Counted from the stretch's first letter, positions 53,087-62,823 are shown. The stretch: DNA of 64,000 nt from Chloroflexota bacterium (GCA_018823415.1 JAHJIN010000295.1:44165-108164); one strand, 5' to 3'. The notes: generated from the letters alone by a model not told the origin. Translations and numbers: made by a program.

Positions 53087-54337
53087 CTAGACCCAGCCGC
53101 GCAGCTTGACCGCGTCGGCTACGCGGGCCACCGCCACCAGATAGGCGCCCAAGCGATTGTGCACGTTGTGCTTTTTCGCCATCTGGTCCACGGCATGGAA
53201 CGCCGCCGTCATCTTTTCGTCCAGCTTTTCGTGGACCTCGGCCTCTTTCCAGTAATAGTTATAAGCGTTCTGCACACCTTCAAAGTAAGACACCGTCACA
53301 CCGCCGGCGTTGCACAAAAAGTCGGGGATGACATAGACGCCCTTGGCAAAGAGAATGTCATCGGCCTCGGGCGTGGTGGGACCATTGGCCAACTCGCCCA
53401 CGATGCGGGCCTTGATGCGCCCGGCATTCGCCTGGGTGATCTGGTTCTCCAGCGCCGATGGCAGCAGAATCTGCACATCCAGCTCCAATAGCTCTTCATT
53501 CGAGATGTTCTGGGAATCCGGGAAATTGACGACCGAGCCGGTGCGCTTTTTGTGCGCCATCACGGCCTTGTAATCCAACCCGGCCGGCCGATAGATGCCG
53601 CCCTTGGAGTCAGACACAGCCACGATCTTGAGACCCAGCAACTCTTCGCCCAACTGGTGCGCAAACTGCCCGGCGTTACCATAGCCCTGGATCGCCGTGG
53701 TGGCGCCCTGGAGGTCTAGCCCCATGACCTTGCCGGCCTCGCGGACGCAATACATCGCGCCGCGCGCGGTGGCATCGCCACGACCAGCCGAACCGCCCAG
53801 TTCCAAGGGCTTGCCGGTGATCACGCCCCGCAGGTCCTGGCGCATGATGGCATTGTACTCGTCCATCATCCAGGCCATGATCTGGGGATTGGTGTACACA
53901 TCTGGCGCGGGCACGTCCTGGGTGGGGCCAATGATGCGACAAACCTGCCGAATGTAGGCCCGGCTCAGGCGCTCCAACTCGCTCTGGCTCATCTCTTTGG
54001 GGTTGCAGATCACGCCGCCCTTGCCGCCGCCCAGGGGAATATCGACCACAGAGCACTTCCAGGTCATCCAGGTAGCCAGGGCACGCACGGTATCCACGGT
54101 CTCGTCGGGATGAAAGCGGATGCCGCCTTTGCACGGCCCCCGGGCGTCGTTGTGCTGGATGCGGAAACCTTTGAATACCTTGATGCTGCCATCGTCCATG
54201 CGCACCGCCAGGGTCACATGGAGCTCGCGCAGCGGCTCGCGCAGCAGGGCATGGATGCCGGGATCCAACTTGAGAATGTCGGCAGCCAGGTCCAACTGCT
54301 TTTGGGCTATCTTGAATGGGTTTTGTGCTTCGCTCAT
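53087..54337 (-). CDS. gdhA: Glu/Leu/Phe/Val-family dehydrogenase (glutamate dehydrogenase)
   Basis: Protein of 416 aa with AAGGAGTG before ATG 54337. Motifs: [22 protein letters not shown] near residue 52 (in pieces, substrate binding), the catalytic Lys in [13 protein letters not shown] near 100, [18 protein letters not shown] near 145, [15 protein letters not shown] near 212 (dinucleotide fold) and [16 protein letters not shown] near 340. Length (about 415) fits the hexameric NAD(P)-linked GDH of prokaryotes. It interconverts glutamate and 2-oxoglutarate with ammonia. It has its own promoter and terminator. Confidence 0.94.
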   Translation of the reverse strand: MSEAQNPFKIAQKQLDLAADILKLDPGIHALLREPLRELHVTLAVRMDDGSIKVFKGFRIQHNDARGPCKGGIRFHPDETVDTVRALATWMTWKCSVVDIPLGGGKGGVICNPKEMSQSELERLSRAYIRQVCRIIGPTQDVPAPDVYTNPQIMAWMMDEYNAIMRQDLRGVITGKPLELGGSAGRGDATARGAMYCVREAGKVMGLDLQGATTAIQGYGNAGQFAHQLGEELLGLKIVAVSDSKGGIYRPAGLDYKAVMAHKKRTGSVVNFPDSQNISNEELLELDVQILLPSALENQITQANAGRIKARIVGELANGPTTPEADDILFAKGVYVIPDFLCNAGGVTVSYFEGVQNAYNYYWKEAEVHEKLDEKMTAAFHAVDQMAKKHNVHNRLGAYLVAVARVADAVKLRGWV

Positions 54338-54418
54338 GTCATTTCACTCCTTTGTTGATTTGCGAGGTAGCACGACCTCGTCTATCCGTCTTCGCTGACG
54401 GCAGATTGGTACGGGCGG

Positions 54419-54447
54419 ATTATAACACAAGGCCAACAAAATCGCAA
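54419..54447 (-). promoter_or_regulatory. Promoter of gdhA
   Basis: On the minus strand TTGCGA (54447-54442), 17 nt, TATAAT (54424-54419), about 80 bases before ATG 54337. Confidence 0.65.
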
Positions 54448-54483
54448 ACCCCACTGCGCCCCGGGCCACTGGACCCGGGACCA

Positions 54484-56367
54484 TTACGCACGCGCCGGGC
54501 CCGGCATCGCCGCCACAAACTGCCGCTCGTACAGCGTATGGTAGACCCCACCTTGGGCCAGCAGTTCCTCGTGGCGCCCTTGCTCGACGATGCGGCCATT
54601 ATCGACCACGCAGATGAGGTCGGCGTGGCGCACGGTGCCCAGCCGGTGAGCGATGACGATGGCCGTGCGCCCGGTCAGCAGTCGCGCCAGTGCCTCCTGG
54701 ATCAACACCTCGGTCACCGTGTCCACACTGGAGGTGGCCTCGTCCAGGATCAGAAGGCGCGGGTCGGCCAGCACAGCCCGGGCAATGCAGACAAGCTGGC
54801 GTTGGCCAACGGACAGGTTGACGCCGCCCTCCAGCACGCGCGTCGCATAGCCATCTGGCAGGGCCACGATGAACGCGTGGGCGTTGGCGATGCGCGCGGC
54901 CTCTTCTACGATGTCGTCCGGCGCGTCCGGTCGGCCAAACCGGATGTTGTCGGCGATGGTGCCGGAAAACAGGAACGGGTCCTGCGGCACCAGGCCCATC
55001 TGCCGGCGCAGCGAGCGCTGCGTCACCTGCCGCACATCGATCCCGTCGACCAATACCGCACCTTCGCTGACCTCGTAGAACCGGGCCACCAGGTTGGCGA
55101 TGGTGGTTTTGCCGGCGCCGGTGGGTCCCACCAGGGCCACCGTCTGGCCCGGCGCGATAGTGAGGTTCACGTCGCGCACGGCAGCCGCAGGCTCGTCGGT
55201 GCCGCTGGAGTGGTCAGCGCCGCTGGACCCATCAGCGCTGCGATAGGCAAAGGTCACGTCGCGCAACTCGACCAGGCCGGCGATAGGCGGCATCTCGACG
55301 GCGTCGGGCTGGTCCTGCACCTGCGGCGGCGTGTCCAGCAGCGCCAGCACCCGCTCGCCGCCGGCCATCGCCGCCTGCAAAGTGGTGTACAACCGGCTCA
55401 ACTCCTGGATCGGCTGGAAAAAGCGGCTGACATAGGCCAGGAACGCCACCACCACTCCCAAAGTCAGCTCGTCGCGGGCCACCGCCAGCCCCCCGAACCA
55501 CAGCACAATGCCCGTTGCCAGCATCCCCAGAAACTCGACGGCCGGCAAAAAGGCCAGCGACAGGGACATGGCGGCCACGTTGGCGTCGCGGTTGGCCTGG
55601 TTGACGGTGTCAAAACGCTCGCGGGTGGCGTCTTCCTGGGCAAACGCCTGGATCACGCGCATCCCGGCAATGTCCTCGGCCAGATCGCCCACCACGGCGG
55701 CGATGCGCGCCCGCGTCTGGCGATAGGCCACCTGGGCGCGCCGGGCAAAGAGCCAGGTTGCCAGGACCATGATGGGTAGCACGCTAAAGGTGAGCAGGGC
55801 CAGCCGGGGACTCATCGACAGCATCACGACCACGATCCCGGCCAGCACCAGGGCATCACCAACGATGGTCAGCAAACCCTGTGACAGCAGCTCGTTGATC
55901 ACGGCCACGTCGTTGATGACGCGCGAGATGGTCACGCCGACGATGTGGGTATCGTGATAGCTCAGCGACAGGTCCTGGAGGTGACGGAACAGTTGAGCGC
56001 GCAGCGTCGCCAACACCTGTTGCCCCACCCAGCTCAGAAGATATTGCTGCCCGGCCGTGGTCAGGTATATCCCCACAAAGGCGCCGGCCGTCAGCAGGGC
56101 CACCCCGGCCAGGCCGGTCTCGTCACCCCGGGCGATGTACTGGTCGATAGCGACCTTGACCAGATAGGGCGTGGCGAGGCTCAGGGCCGTGGTGAGCAGC
56201 ATGAGCGCAAAGGCGACGGTCATGCGGCGCCAGTGCGGCCGCAAAAAGCCCAGCAGCCGCAAGGCGATGCGCCGGTCAAAGGCCCGGCCCTCAACCTCTT
56301 GACCAAAGCTGCGCACCATCTGGCCCGGCCCCATGCCGGCGCTGCTCGTGCCGATGGAAAAGCTCAT
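54484..56367 (-). CDS. ABC exporter half-transporter, canonical Walker-B subunit
   Basis: Protein of 627 aa. Residues about 40-340 hold the six-helix ABC exporter domain; residues about 375-610 the ATPase, with Walker A GPTGAGKTT near 415, signature NLSVGQRQ near 522 (degenerate, V in place of the second G of LSGGQ), Walker B LLILDEATSSVDT near 543 with the catalytic Glu, and H-loop IAHRLGTV. The start overlaps the stop of the upstream half-transporter gene by 4 bases. Together they form a heterodimer in which this subunit provides the catalytic Walker B. The exported substrate is unknown. Confidence 0.92.
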   Translation of the reverse strand: MSFSIGTSSAGMGPGQMVRSFGQEVEGRAFDRRIALRLLGFLRPHWRRMTVAFALMLLTTALSLATPYLVKVAIDQYIARGDETGLAGVALLTAGAFVGIYLTTAGQQYLLSWVGQQVLATLRAQLFRHLQDLSLSYHDTHIVGVTISRVINDVAVINELLSQGLLTIVGDALVLAGIVVVMLSMSPRLALLTFSVLPIMVLATWLFARRAQVAYRQTRARIAAVVGDLAEDIAGMRVIQAFAQEDATRERFDTVNQANRDANVAAMSLSLAFLPAVEFLGMLATGIVLWFGGLAVARDELTLGVVVAFLAYVSRFFQPIQELSRLYTTLQAAMAGGERVLALLDTPPQVQDQPDAVEMPPIAGLVELRDVTFAYRSADGSSGADHSSGTDEPAAAVRDVNLTIAPGQTVALVGPTGAGKTTIANLVARFYEVSEGAVLVDGIDVRQVTQRSLRRQMGLVPQDPFLFSGTIADNIRFGRPDAPDDIVEEAARIANAHAFIVALPDGYATRVLEGGVNLSVGQRQLVCIARAVLADPRLLILDEATSSVDTVTEVLIQEALARLLTGRTAIVIAHRLGTVRHADLICVVDNGRIVEQGRHEELLAQGGVYHTLYERQFVAAMPGPARA

Positions 56368-58127
56368 CGGGCCTCCTGGGGCCGCAACTGCCGATAGTAA
56401 ATCTCGGCATAGAGGCCCGACGTGCTCAACAAATCGGCATGGGTGCCCCGGGCTACGATGCGGCCCTGTTCCAGCACCAGGATCAGGTCGGCCCGGCGCA
56501 AGGTGCTCAACCGCTGGGCGATGACAAAGGACGTGCGTCCCTCCATGAGCCGCTCCAACGCTACTTGGATGCGCTGCTCTGTCTCGGTATCCACGCTGGA
56601 CAGGGCATCGTCCAGGATGAGGATGCGGGGATCTTTGAGCAAGGCCCGGGCAATGGCGATGCGCTGTTTCTGGCCGCCAGAGAGGGTCACGCCGCGCTCG
56701 CCCACGTGCGAGTCATAGCCGTCGGGCATGTCCAGGATGAACTCGTGGCACTGGGCTGCCTGCGCCGCCTCGACGATGGCCTCCTCGGCGGCGTCGAGGC
56801 AGCCAAAGGCAATGTTCTCCCGTACTGTGGCGGCGAACAGCGTCGTCTCCTGGAGGACAATGCCGATCTGGTCGCGCAGGGAATTGAGCGTCACCTGGCG
56901 GATGTCGTGGCCGTCAATGGTGATACGGCCCCCGGTGGGATCGTAAAAGCGGGGGATGAGGTTGATGATGGTGGACTTGCCCGAGCCGGTGGCCCCCAGC
57001 AGGGCGATGACCTGGCCGGGCCGCGCTTCAAACGTGACATCATCCAGGACCCGGTGCCGGCCAAAGTAGGCGAACGAGACGTGCTCCAAGCACACGTGAC
57101 CGCGCACCGGCGGCAGGGGGACGGCATCCGGCAACTCGCGCACCTCGGATTGGGCGTCCAGGATCTCGAATATGCGCTCGCCCGAGGCCACGGCCATCGC
57201 CAGCACCGGGGTGATCATGCCCATGAGCCGCACCGGCTGCGCCAGCAGGCCCAGATAGGTGGTAAACGCCACCAGCTCGCCCAGGGTCAGTTCGCTGCGG
57301 ATCACCAGCAGGCCACCGTACCAGATGACGAACACCAGCCCGGCGTTGGCGATGAGGGTCAAAAGAGGCGCATTGACGGCCTGAAGGCGCGCGGATCGGG
57401 CCGACAGGTCGAACCAGTGGACGTTCTCGGCGTCGAACCGGGCGATCTCGGCGTCTTCCTGGGCAAAGGCCTTGACGATGCGCGCACCGCGCAGGTTCTG
57501 GTCCAGCCGCGTGGTCAGAACGGCCAACTGTTGCTGAATCGCCAGGGACAAGGGCCTGAACTGGCGCGCAAAGTTGAACGTGGTCAGGCCCAGCAGCGGC
57601 ACCATCAGCAGTGCCAGGATCGCCAGGCGTGGGTTCATCCAGGTCAGCATCACCGTCGTGCCCACCAGGAGCACGCTCCCATCAAGGAGGCGAAAGGTGG
57701 CACGCCCGGTGAGAAATCGGATGCGTTCCACGTCCTGGATGGATCGAGAGAGAAGCTGGCCGGTCTCGGCCTGGTCGTGGTAGGAAAACGAGAGGGCCGC
57801 GAGCTGGCCGTGGATAGCGTTGCGCAGGTCATAGGCCACACCCTGCGACGACTGCTCGATCCAGCGCCCCTGGATAAAGGCCAGCACGCCCTTGACGAGG
57901 GTCAGGGCCAGGAGCGCCAGCACCATTGCGCCGAGAAACGCCACGTCGCCGCCATCCATGCCCCGGTCCACGGCCTCGCGGATGATCTGGGGAATGAGGG
58001 CATTCAGGGCGTTGATGACCAGCAGGGCCAGGTAGGCCGGGACCGCCAGCCGCCGATAGGGGCGCAGGTAGCCGTAACAACGCCGCAAGATATGCAGGCT
58101 GCCAGGATGTTGTGCGGGGCTCGTCAT
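56364..58127 (-). CDS. ABC exporter half-transporter with degenerate catalytic site
   Basis: Protein of about 587 aa from ATG 58127, which has only a weak GAGA upstream; longer in-frame starts run toward the divergent promoter. The six-helix domain covers about 20-300. The ATPase has Walker A GATGSGKST near 375, canonical signature LSGGQKQRIAIARAL near 482, but Walker B ILILDDALSSVDT has Asp in place of the catalytic Glu, and the H-loop His is Gln (VIAQRL). This matches the degenerate-site subunit of heterodimeric exporters. The partner follows with a 4-base overlap. Confidence 0.92.
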   Translation of the reverse strand: MTSPAQHPGSLHILRRCYGYLRPYRRLAVPAYLALLVINALNALIPQIIREAVDRGMDGGDVAFLGAMVLALLALTLVKGVLAFIQGRWIEQSSQGVAYDLRNAIHGQLAALSFSYHDQAETGQLLSRSIQDVERIRFLTGRATFRLLDGSVLLVGTTVMLTWMNPRLAILALLMVPLLGLTTFNFARQFRPLSLAIQQQLAVLTTRLDQNLRGARIVKAFAQEDAEIARFDAENVHWFDLSARSARLQAVNAPLLTLIANAGLVFVIWYGGLLVIRSELTLGELVAFTTYLGLLAQPVRLMGMITPVLAMAVASGERIFEILDAQSEVRELPDAVPLPPVRGHVCLEHVSFAYFGRHRVLDDVTFEARPGQVIALLGATGSGKSTIINLIPRFYDPTGGRITIDGHDIRQVTLNSLRDQIGIVLQETTLFAATVRENIAFGCLDAAEEAIVEAAQAAQCHEFILDMPDGYDSHVGERGVTLSGGQKQRIAIARALLKDPRILILDDALSSVDTETEQRIQVALERLMEGRTSFVIAQRLSTLRRADLILVLEQGRIVARGTHADLLSTSGLYAEIYYRQLRPQEAR

Positions 58128-58164
58128 GGACGCAATCTCGATGAACGGTTGCCACTGGTCTATA

Positions 58165-58193
58165 TTGCGCCGGCCCGCGCGCCAGTGTATAAT
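58165..58193 (+). promoter_or_regulatory. Promoter of the plus-strand kinase/NUDIX operon
   Basis: TTGCGC (58165-58170), 17 nt, TATAAT (58188-58193), about 75 bases upstream of ATG 58271. Confidence 0.65.
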
Positions 58194-58270
58194 GACCGGG
58201 GATGCATTGTACCCGGTTTGGCACGACTTGGCAAGTGGAGGTGCCTCGCGCAAGAGCCAGGAGGAATGAC

Positions 58271-59212
58271 ATGGCCACATATACCCGGTTGCAGGCCGAT
58301 GACATCCACGAGATCACCGGTCGCTATGACATGACGGTGGTCGATTTCGAGCCTATCGAGGGCGGCGCGGGCAATTCCAGCTATTTGCTGCGCACGCGGC
58401 GGCGCGGCCGGCACGTGCTGACGGTGTTTGATGATCAGTCGCCCAACCACGCCACTTGGCTGGGGCAATTGCTGACCTGGCTGACCGAGCGCGGGTTCCC
58501 CACCACGACCCCGGTGCCCACCACCCGGGGCCACCTCATCACCATGCACGGCGCCAAACCGGTGATGGTCAAGGTGTATGTGACCGGGCAGGTGCATCGC
58601 CATCTGGACGAGGCCATGTTGCGTCAGGTCGGCGCGGCGATGGCCCAGTTGCACCAGATCCCGGCACCGGATTTCCTCCCAGACAGAGTGCCATATGGCG
58701 TGCAAGCCTGGTCGAACATCACGGGCCGGAACGTCGATCCAGAATACGAGACCTGGGCCGCCCGGCGGCTCGGCCATTTCGAACGAGTCGTGCCACGCGC
58801 GGCGCCCCGAGGTTTGATCCACGGCGACCTGTTTTACGACAATGTGCTGTTTGTGGACGGGGAACTCGCAGCTGTCATCGACTTTGAGGACGCACAAGAG
58901 TATTACCAGGCATTCGACCTGGGCATGGGAATCGTGGGGATGTGCAGCCGGGGACCAGCGGTGGCGTTGGACAAGGCGCGTGCGCTGGTGGACGGGTATC
59001 AGCAGATTCGCACGCTGCGCGAGCGGGAAAAGGCCGCCCTGCAACTGTTCTGCGAATTCGCGGCGACGACCGTTTCCTGCTGGCGGTTCTGGAAGTATCA
59101 CATCGACAAGCCCACCGTAACCAAGGCCGACAAGCACTGGCAGATGGTACGCCTGGCCGAGGCCATCCGCGCCATCCCGCAGCCGGTCTTTATAGAAGCA
59201 GTCCTGGCGTAG
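58271..59212 (+). CDS. APH/choline-kinase-fold phosphotransferase (homoserine-kinase-II-like)
   Basis: Protein of 313 aa from ATG 58271, preceded by AGGAGG at six bases. The kinase-fold motifs are GNSSYLLRT near residue 37, the catalytic loop LIHGDLFYDNVLF near 190 and the Mg-binding VIDFEDAQEYYQAFDLGM near 210. This arrangement is shared by type II homoserine kinases (ThrB-like) and aminoglycoside phosphotransferases; the FEDA motif and the overall length favour the ThrB-like branch. It starts the plus-strand operon that ends at 62823. Confidence 0.82.
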   Translation: MATYTRLQADDIHEITGRYDMTVVDFEPIEGGAGNSSYLLRTRRRGRHVLTVFDDQSPNHATWLGQLLTWLTERGFPTTTPVPTTRGHLITMHGAKPVMVKVYVTGQVHRHLDEAMLRQVGAAMAQLHQIPAPDFLPDRVPYGVQAWSNITGRNVDPEYETWAARRLGHFERVVPRAAPRGLIHGDLFYDNVLFVDGELAAVIDFEDAQEYYQAFDLGMGIVGMCSRGPAVALDKARALVDGYQQIRTLREREKAALQLFCEFAATTVSCWRFWKYHIDKPTVTKADKHWQMVRLAEAIRAIPQPVFIEAVLA

Positions 59213-59269
59213 GGCCAGCGCTCACCCGGCATCGGCCGGGCCGCCACACCGTTCAACTGAGAGGCCGCT

Positions 59270-59890
59270 ATGGACGTTCTCGCGCTACAACTCGGGCTCC
59301 GGCTTCTGGCAGTTGCCGCCGGGGCCATTGTGCTGGTGGCGCCGGCGCTCCGCGTGATGCGTTCGGCCAGGCGACCGAAGGAATGCGCCGTCGGCCGGGG
59401 CGCGGCGGGCCGGTCCTGGCCGGCGGTGCTGCTCATGACGGTGGGCTTTGTGGGCGCGGGCGTGCTTCTGTGGCACCCGCTTCCGCTGGGTATTCCGGCA
59501 GAAGGCCAGTTGCTCATAACCGCGCTGGGTGCGCTGTTCTACTTTCCGGGCGTTGGCCTGTACCTGTGGGCGTTCAAGACGCTGGGGTCCGAGTTTGGCG
59601 TGTCCAGCTTGGCCGGGGCCGATCTGTACGCCGGGCACCGGTTCGTGACCCACGGCCCGTTTGGGTTGATGCGGCATCCCATGTACACCGGCGTGCTGCT
59701 GGCCGCCGTGGGCGCGCTGTTGGTTTTTCGCACGTGGGCCATGCTCATCTTTTGGCCCATGTCGTGGGTGGTGGTGGCCCGGGCCGCGCACGAGGAGAAG
59801 CTACTGGCCCAGGCGTTCCCCGACGAGTGGGCGCAGTACGCTGCCCGCGTGCCGCGCTGGATTCCCCGCTGGCCCCGGAGGTCCGCATGA
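59270..59890 (+). CDS. Isoprenylcysteine carboxyl-methyltransferase (ICMT)-family membrane protein
   Basis: Protein of 206 aa with GAGAGG before ATG 59270. Five hydrophobic segments are visible (about 1-22, 43-65, 73-95, 135-160 region), with the conserved family motif HGPFGLMRHPMYTGVLL near residue 125 and the catalytic AAHEEKLLAQAFPDEWAQYA near 170 (in pieces). Bacterial members methylate or act on small lipophilic substrates. The stop overlaps the following NUDIX start by 4 bases. Confidence 0.82.
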   Translation: MDVLALQLGLRLLAVAAGAIVLVAPALRVMRSARRPKECAVGRGAAGRSWPAVLLMTVGFVGAGVLLWHPLPLGIPAEGQLLITALGALFYFPGVGLYLWAFKTLGSEFGVSSLAGADLYAGHRFVTHGPFGLMRHPMYTGVLLAAVGALLVFRTWAMLIFWPMSWVVVARAAHEEKLLAQAFPDEWAQYAARVPRWIPRWPRRSA

Positions 59891-60369
59891 CAGCACAACA
59901 AGTGCATCCAAACACTCTGACGGCGGCGCTCGTCGTCGTGGCGCGCGCCGGCGAGGTCCTGCTGGTGCAAGAGGCAGAGGAACCGTACCGGGGCATGTGG
60001 TTTCTCCCCGGGGGCCGGGCGATGATAGGCGAATCCATCACGGATACGGCCATCCGGGAGGTGCGGGAAGAAAGCGGCCTCGCGGTCGAGCTGACCGGGC
60101 TGCTGTACGTGGATCAGCTTGTCGAGGGGCCGGCCAACCGACTGCGATTCGTGTTCGTGGCCCGGCCGGTCGGCGGCCAGCTCAAGCAGGCAGAAGACGA
60201 GCACACGATCAGGGCTGCGTGGGTTCCGCTGTCCGAGATCGGGGAGCTGGCAACCCGGAGTCCGTTCGTGGACCGGATGGTGACGCTAATCGCGAGCGAG
60301 CCAACCGTGCTGCCGATGGCGTCCTGTCACGTCTTGACCGAGGAAGACAAGGTGCAGGAGAGACCATGA
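59887..60369 (+). CDS. NUDIX hydrolase
   Basis: Protein of 160 aa from ATG 59887, overlapping the ICMT-like stop (ATGA). The Nudix box G-x5-E-x7-REUxEExGU is clear: GRAMIGESITDTAIREVREE (residues 43-62), followed by SGLAVEL. The preceding strand FLPGG and the trailing GLLYVDQLV fit the family. It hydrolyses nucleoside diphosphates linked to other groups; the substrate is unknown. The next gene overlaps the stop by 4 bases. Confidence 0.9.
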   Translation: MTAQQVHPNTLTAALVVVARAGEVLLVQEAEEPYRGMWFLPGGRAMIGESITDTAIREVREESGLAVELTGLLYVDQLVEGPANRLRFVFVARPVGGQLKQAEDEHTIRAAWVPLSEIGELATRSPFVDRMVTLIASEPTVLPMASCHVLTEEDKVQERP

Positions 60370-61310
60370 CGAACCTCGTCCCCGACAACCTGGCCCGGAC
60401 TCTCGTCGAGCTGCATGGGGACCGGGGCGTCGAGTGGCTGGCAGACCTGCCGGCGCTCATCGCCCACTGCGCGCAACGCTGGTCGCTGACGGTGCTGCCC
60501 CCGTTCGAGCCGCTGTCGTACAACTATGTGGCGCCGGCCGTGCGCGCCGATGGCACTGAGGCCGTGCTCAAGCTGGGCGTGCCGAACCCGGAACTGCTGA
60601 CGGAAATCGAGGCGCTGCGGCTTTTCGACGGGCGCGGGGCCGTGCGCCTGCTGGGCGCCGACGCGGAGCAGGGCATCCTGCTGCTGGAACGGCTCCGGCC
60701 CGGCAACCCGCTCACCACTGTTGATGACAACGTCCGGCGGACCTTGCCGGGCGACGAAGAGGCCACACGCATCGCGGCGGGAGTAATGCACCGGCTGTGG
60801 CGGCCGGCGCCAGCCGAGCACCCGTTCCCCACGGTGGCCCGGTGGGCGCTGGGGTTTGACCGGATGCGCCGGCGTTTCACCGGCGGCACCGGCCCCTTGC
60901 CTCCGGCGCTGGTAGACCGGGCAGAGCGGCTCTTTGCCGACCTGCTCGCGTCCTCGGACGAGCCGGTCCTGCTCCACGGCGACCTGCACCACGAGAACAT
61001 CCGGCGCGCGGAACGTGTGCCCTGGCTCGCCATCGACCCCAAGGGCGTGGTGGGTGAGCCGGCCTACGAGGTGGGCGCGCTCTTGCGCAACCCGTTTCCA
61101 CACCTGCTGGACGAGCCAGACCCGGGCCGGCTCATCGCCCGGCGCGCCGACATCCTGGCGGAAGAACTAGGCTTGGATCGCACGCGCCTCCTGCAATGGG
61201 GCGTGGCCCAGGCCGTGCTGTCCGCCTGGTGGAGCGTCGAGGACCACGGCAGCGGCTGGGAATGGGCCATCCGCTGCGCGGAGGTCATCGACGAGGCAAT
61301 GAGGAGGTAG
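60366..61310 (+). CDS. APH(6)-like aminoglycoside phosphotransferase-family kinase
   Basis: Protein of 314 aa from ATG 60366, overlapping the NUDIX stop. Motifs: APAVRADGTEAVLKLG near residue 58 (ATP-binding Lys), EQGILLLERLRPG near 100, the catalytic LLHGDLHHENIRRA near 200, and AIDPKGVVGEPAYEVGALLRNP near 223, which is the signature of streptomycin 6-kinase and hydroxyurea phosphotransferase type enzymes. It could confer or mimic aminoglycoside resistance, but the environmental context suggests a metabolic kinase is equally possible. Confidence 0.85.
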   Translation: MTNLVPDNLARTLVELHGDRGVEWLADLPALIAHCAQRWSLTVLPPFEPLSYNYVAPAVRADGTEAVLKLGVPNPELLTEIEALRLFDGRGAVRLLGADAEQGILLLERLRPGNPLTTVDDNVRRTLPGDEEATRIAAGVMHRLWRPAPAEHPFPTVARWALGFDRMRRRFTGGTGPLPPALVDRAERLFADLLASSDEPVLLHGDLHHENIRRAERVPWLAIDPKGVVGEPAYEVGALLRNPFPHLLDEPDPGRLIARRADILAEELGLDRTRLLQWGVAQAVLSAWWSVEDHGSGWEWAIRCAEVIDEAMRR

Positions 61311-61312
61311 AC

Positions 61313-61896
61313 ATGGTCGCTAGCCAAACCCTGGAGTTTCACCCGCTCACGCCGGACCGCTGGGCCGATTTCGAGGCGCTGTTCGGCGAGCACGGCGCGT
61401 ATGGCGGCTGCTGGTCGGCTTTGCCGTGTGGTGGCGCGCCACGCGCCGCGAGTTCGAGGAGCACAAGGGCGAGGGAAACCGCCAGGCGATGCGCGCCATC
61501 GTGGAATCGGGCCAGGTGCCGGGGGTCCTGGCCTATCGCGAAGGCAAGCCGGTGGGCTGGTGCTCGGTGGCGCCACGGGAGAGCTATGGCGCGCTGGAAC
61601 GCTCGCCGGTGCTCAAGCGGCTGGACGACGCGCCGTTCTGGTCCATCATGTGCTTTTTCGTGGCCCGGGGGCACCGGGGCGACGGCGTGGCCGAAGCCCT
61701 CATTCACGGCACCGTCGAGTACGTGCGCAGCCAGGACGGCAAGGTGGTGGAGGCATACCCGACGCAGCCGAGGGGTGGGCCGCTGCCCCCGGTATCGAGC
61801 TATATGGGGCTGCCGGCGATGTTTGCGCGGGCCGGGTTCGTCGAGTGCGCGCGGCCATCGCCGGCCCGGGTCATCATGCGGTACTATGTCGAGTGA
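61313..61896 (+). pseudogene. GNAT-family acetyltransferase with a frameshift
   Basis: ATG 61313 with GAGGAGG five bases before it begins a protein with LEFHPLTPDRWADFEALFGEH and YGGCW near residue 30. After about base 61415 the homology continues in another frame, with WWRATRREFEEHKGEGNRQA and then GVLAYREGKPVGWCSVAPRE and ending RVIMRYYVE at 61896. Adding one base near 61415-61425 would join the two parts into one about 195-aa GNAT protein. This can be a genuine frameshift mutation or a sequencing error. It is between two intact genes of the operon. Confidence 0.75.
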
Positions 61897-61916
61897 TCGT
61901 CCGATCAAGCGCGAGA

Positions 61917-62759
61917 ATGGAGGCCGTCATCTTGGAAAAGCCGCAGCCCATACTGGTAACCCATCTCTTCCCCGAGATCCTGGAGCACCTCCTGGCGCTC
62001 CTATCCGGCCTGTCGGCCGACGAGTGGGACCGGCCCACGGCGTGCGCGCTCTGGTCGGTCAAGGACGTGGCCCTGCACCTGCTGGGCGTCGAGGTGGGCA
62101 TTCTGTCGCGCAAGCGGGATGGGTACGCGCCTTCTGGCGGCGTGTGGGATTGGGCCGAGCTGGTGGAACTGGTCAACCGCTGGAACGCCGGTTGGGTGGA
62201 GGTGACGCGGAGGATGAGCACGCGCCTCCTGTGCGACCTGCTCGCGTTTGCCGGCGCCCAGGTCTGCGAGTACTATCGCACACTCGACCCGACCGCGATG
62301 GGCGGGCCCGTGAGCTGGGCCGGCCCGGAGCCGGCCCCGGTCTGGCTCGACCTGGCTCGCGAGTACACCGAGCGGTGGCTGCACCAGCAGCACATCCGGG
62401 ACGCGGTGGGGAGGCCCGGTCTCAAGCAACCCCGGTTCCTGGCGCCGGTGCTGGACACGTTCGTCCGGGCGCTGCCCCATACTTACAGGGACACGGACGC
62501 AGCAGCCGGCACGATGGTACAACTCACCATCACGGGAGATGCGGGACAGCGGTGGGGCCTGCTGCGGGAAGGCGGCCGGTGGGATCTCTACCTGCGCCCG
62601 GACGGACCGCCGGATGCCGAGGCGATCATGGACGAGGACGTGGCCTGGCGGCTATTCACCAGGGAGCTCGGCTGGGACCAGTCTCTGGCGCAAGTTACCA
62701 TCGTGGGGGACCGGTCATTGGGGTTGAGGATGCTCGACGTGGTCTCGATCATTGCCTGA
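61917..62759 (+). CDS. Maleylpyruvate-isomerase/DinB-type (MDMPI) protein
   Basis: Protein of 280 aa. ATG 61917 is the annotated start, but GGAGG followed eight bases later by TTG 61932 offers a good alternative. The N-terminal helix bundle has LSADEWDRPTACALWSVKDVALHLLGVEVG, which is the MDMPI/DinB pattern in pieces; His in the ALHLLG segment is a metal ligand candidate, and HQQHIRDAVGRPG near residue 160 provides two more. Related enzymes are thiol-dependent or metal-dependent transferases; a beta-rich C-terminal domain (residues about 195-275) is present. Last gene of the operon before a terminator. Confidence 0.8.
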   Translation: MEAVILEKPQPILVTHLFPEILEHLLALLSGLSADEWDRPTACALWSVKDVALHLLGVEVGILSRKRDGYAPSGGVWDWAELVELVNRWNAGWVEVTRRMSTRLLCDLLAFAGAQVCEYYRTLDPTAMGGPVSWAGPEPAPVWLDLAREYTERWLHQQHIRDAVGRPGLKQPRFLAPVLDTFVRALPHTYRDTDAAAGTMVQLTITGDAGQRWGLLREGGRWDLYLRPDGPPDAEAIMDEDVAWRLFTRELGWDQSLAQVTIVGDRSLGLRMLDVVSIIA

Positions 62760-62792
62760 GTGGACGGTGTGGGTGTGGGGGGCAAAGGGATA

Positions 62793-62823
62793 GCCCGGAG
62801 CACCATCTCTCCGGGCCTGTTTT
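62793..62823 (+). terminator. Rho-independent terminator at the end of the plus-strand operon
   Basis: GCCCGGAG (62793-62800) pairs with CTCCGGGC (62809-62816), 8-nt loop, followed by CTGTTTT. Confidence 0.8.

Noticed and set aside
58942..60369. A 475-codon open frame across 58942-60369
   Set aside because: Only the last 160 codons (from 59887) are a real gene (NUDIX); the rest is out of frame with the kinase and the ICMT-like gene.
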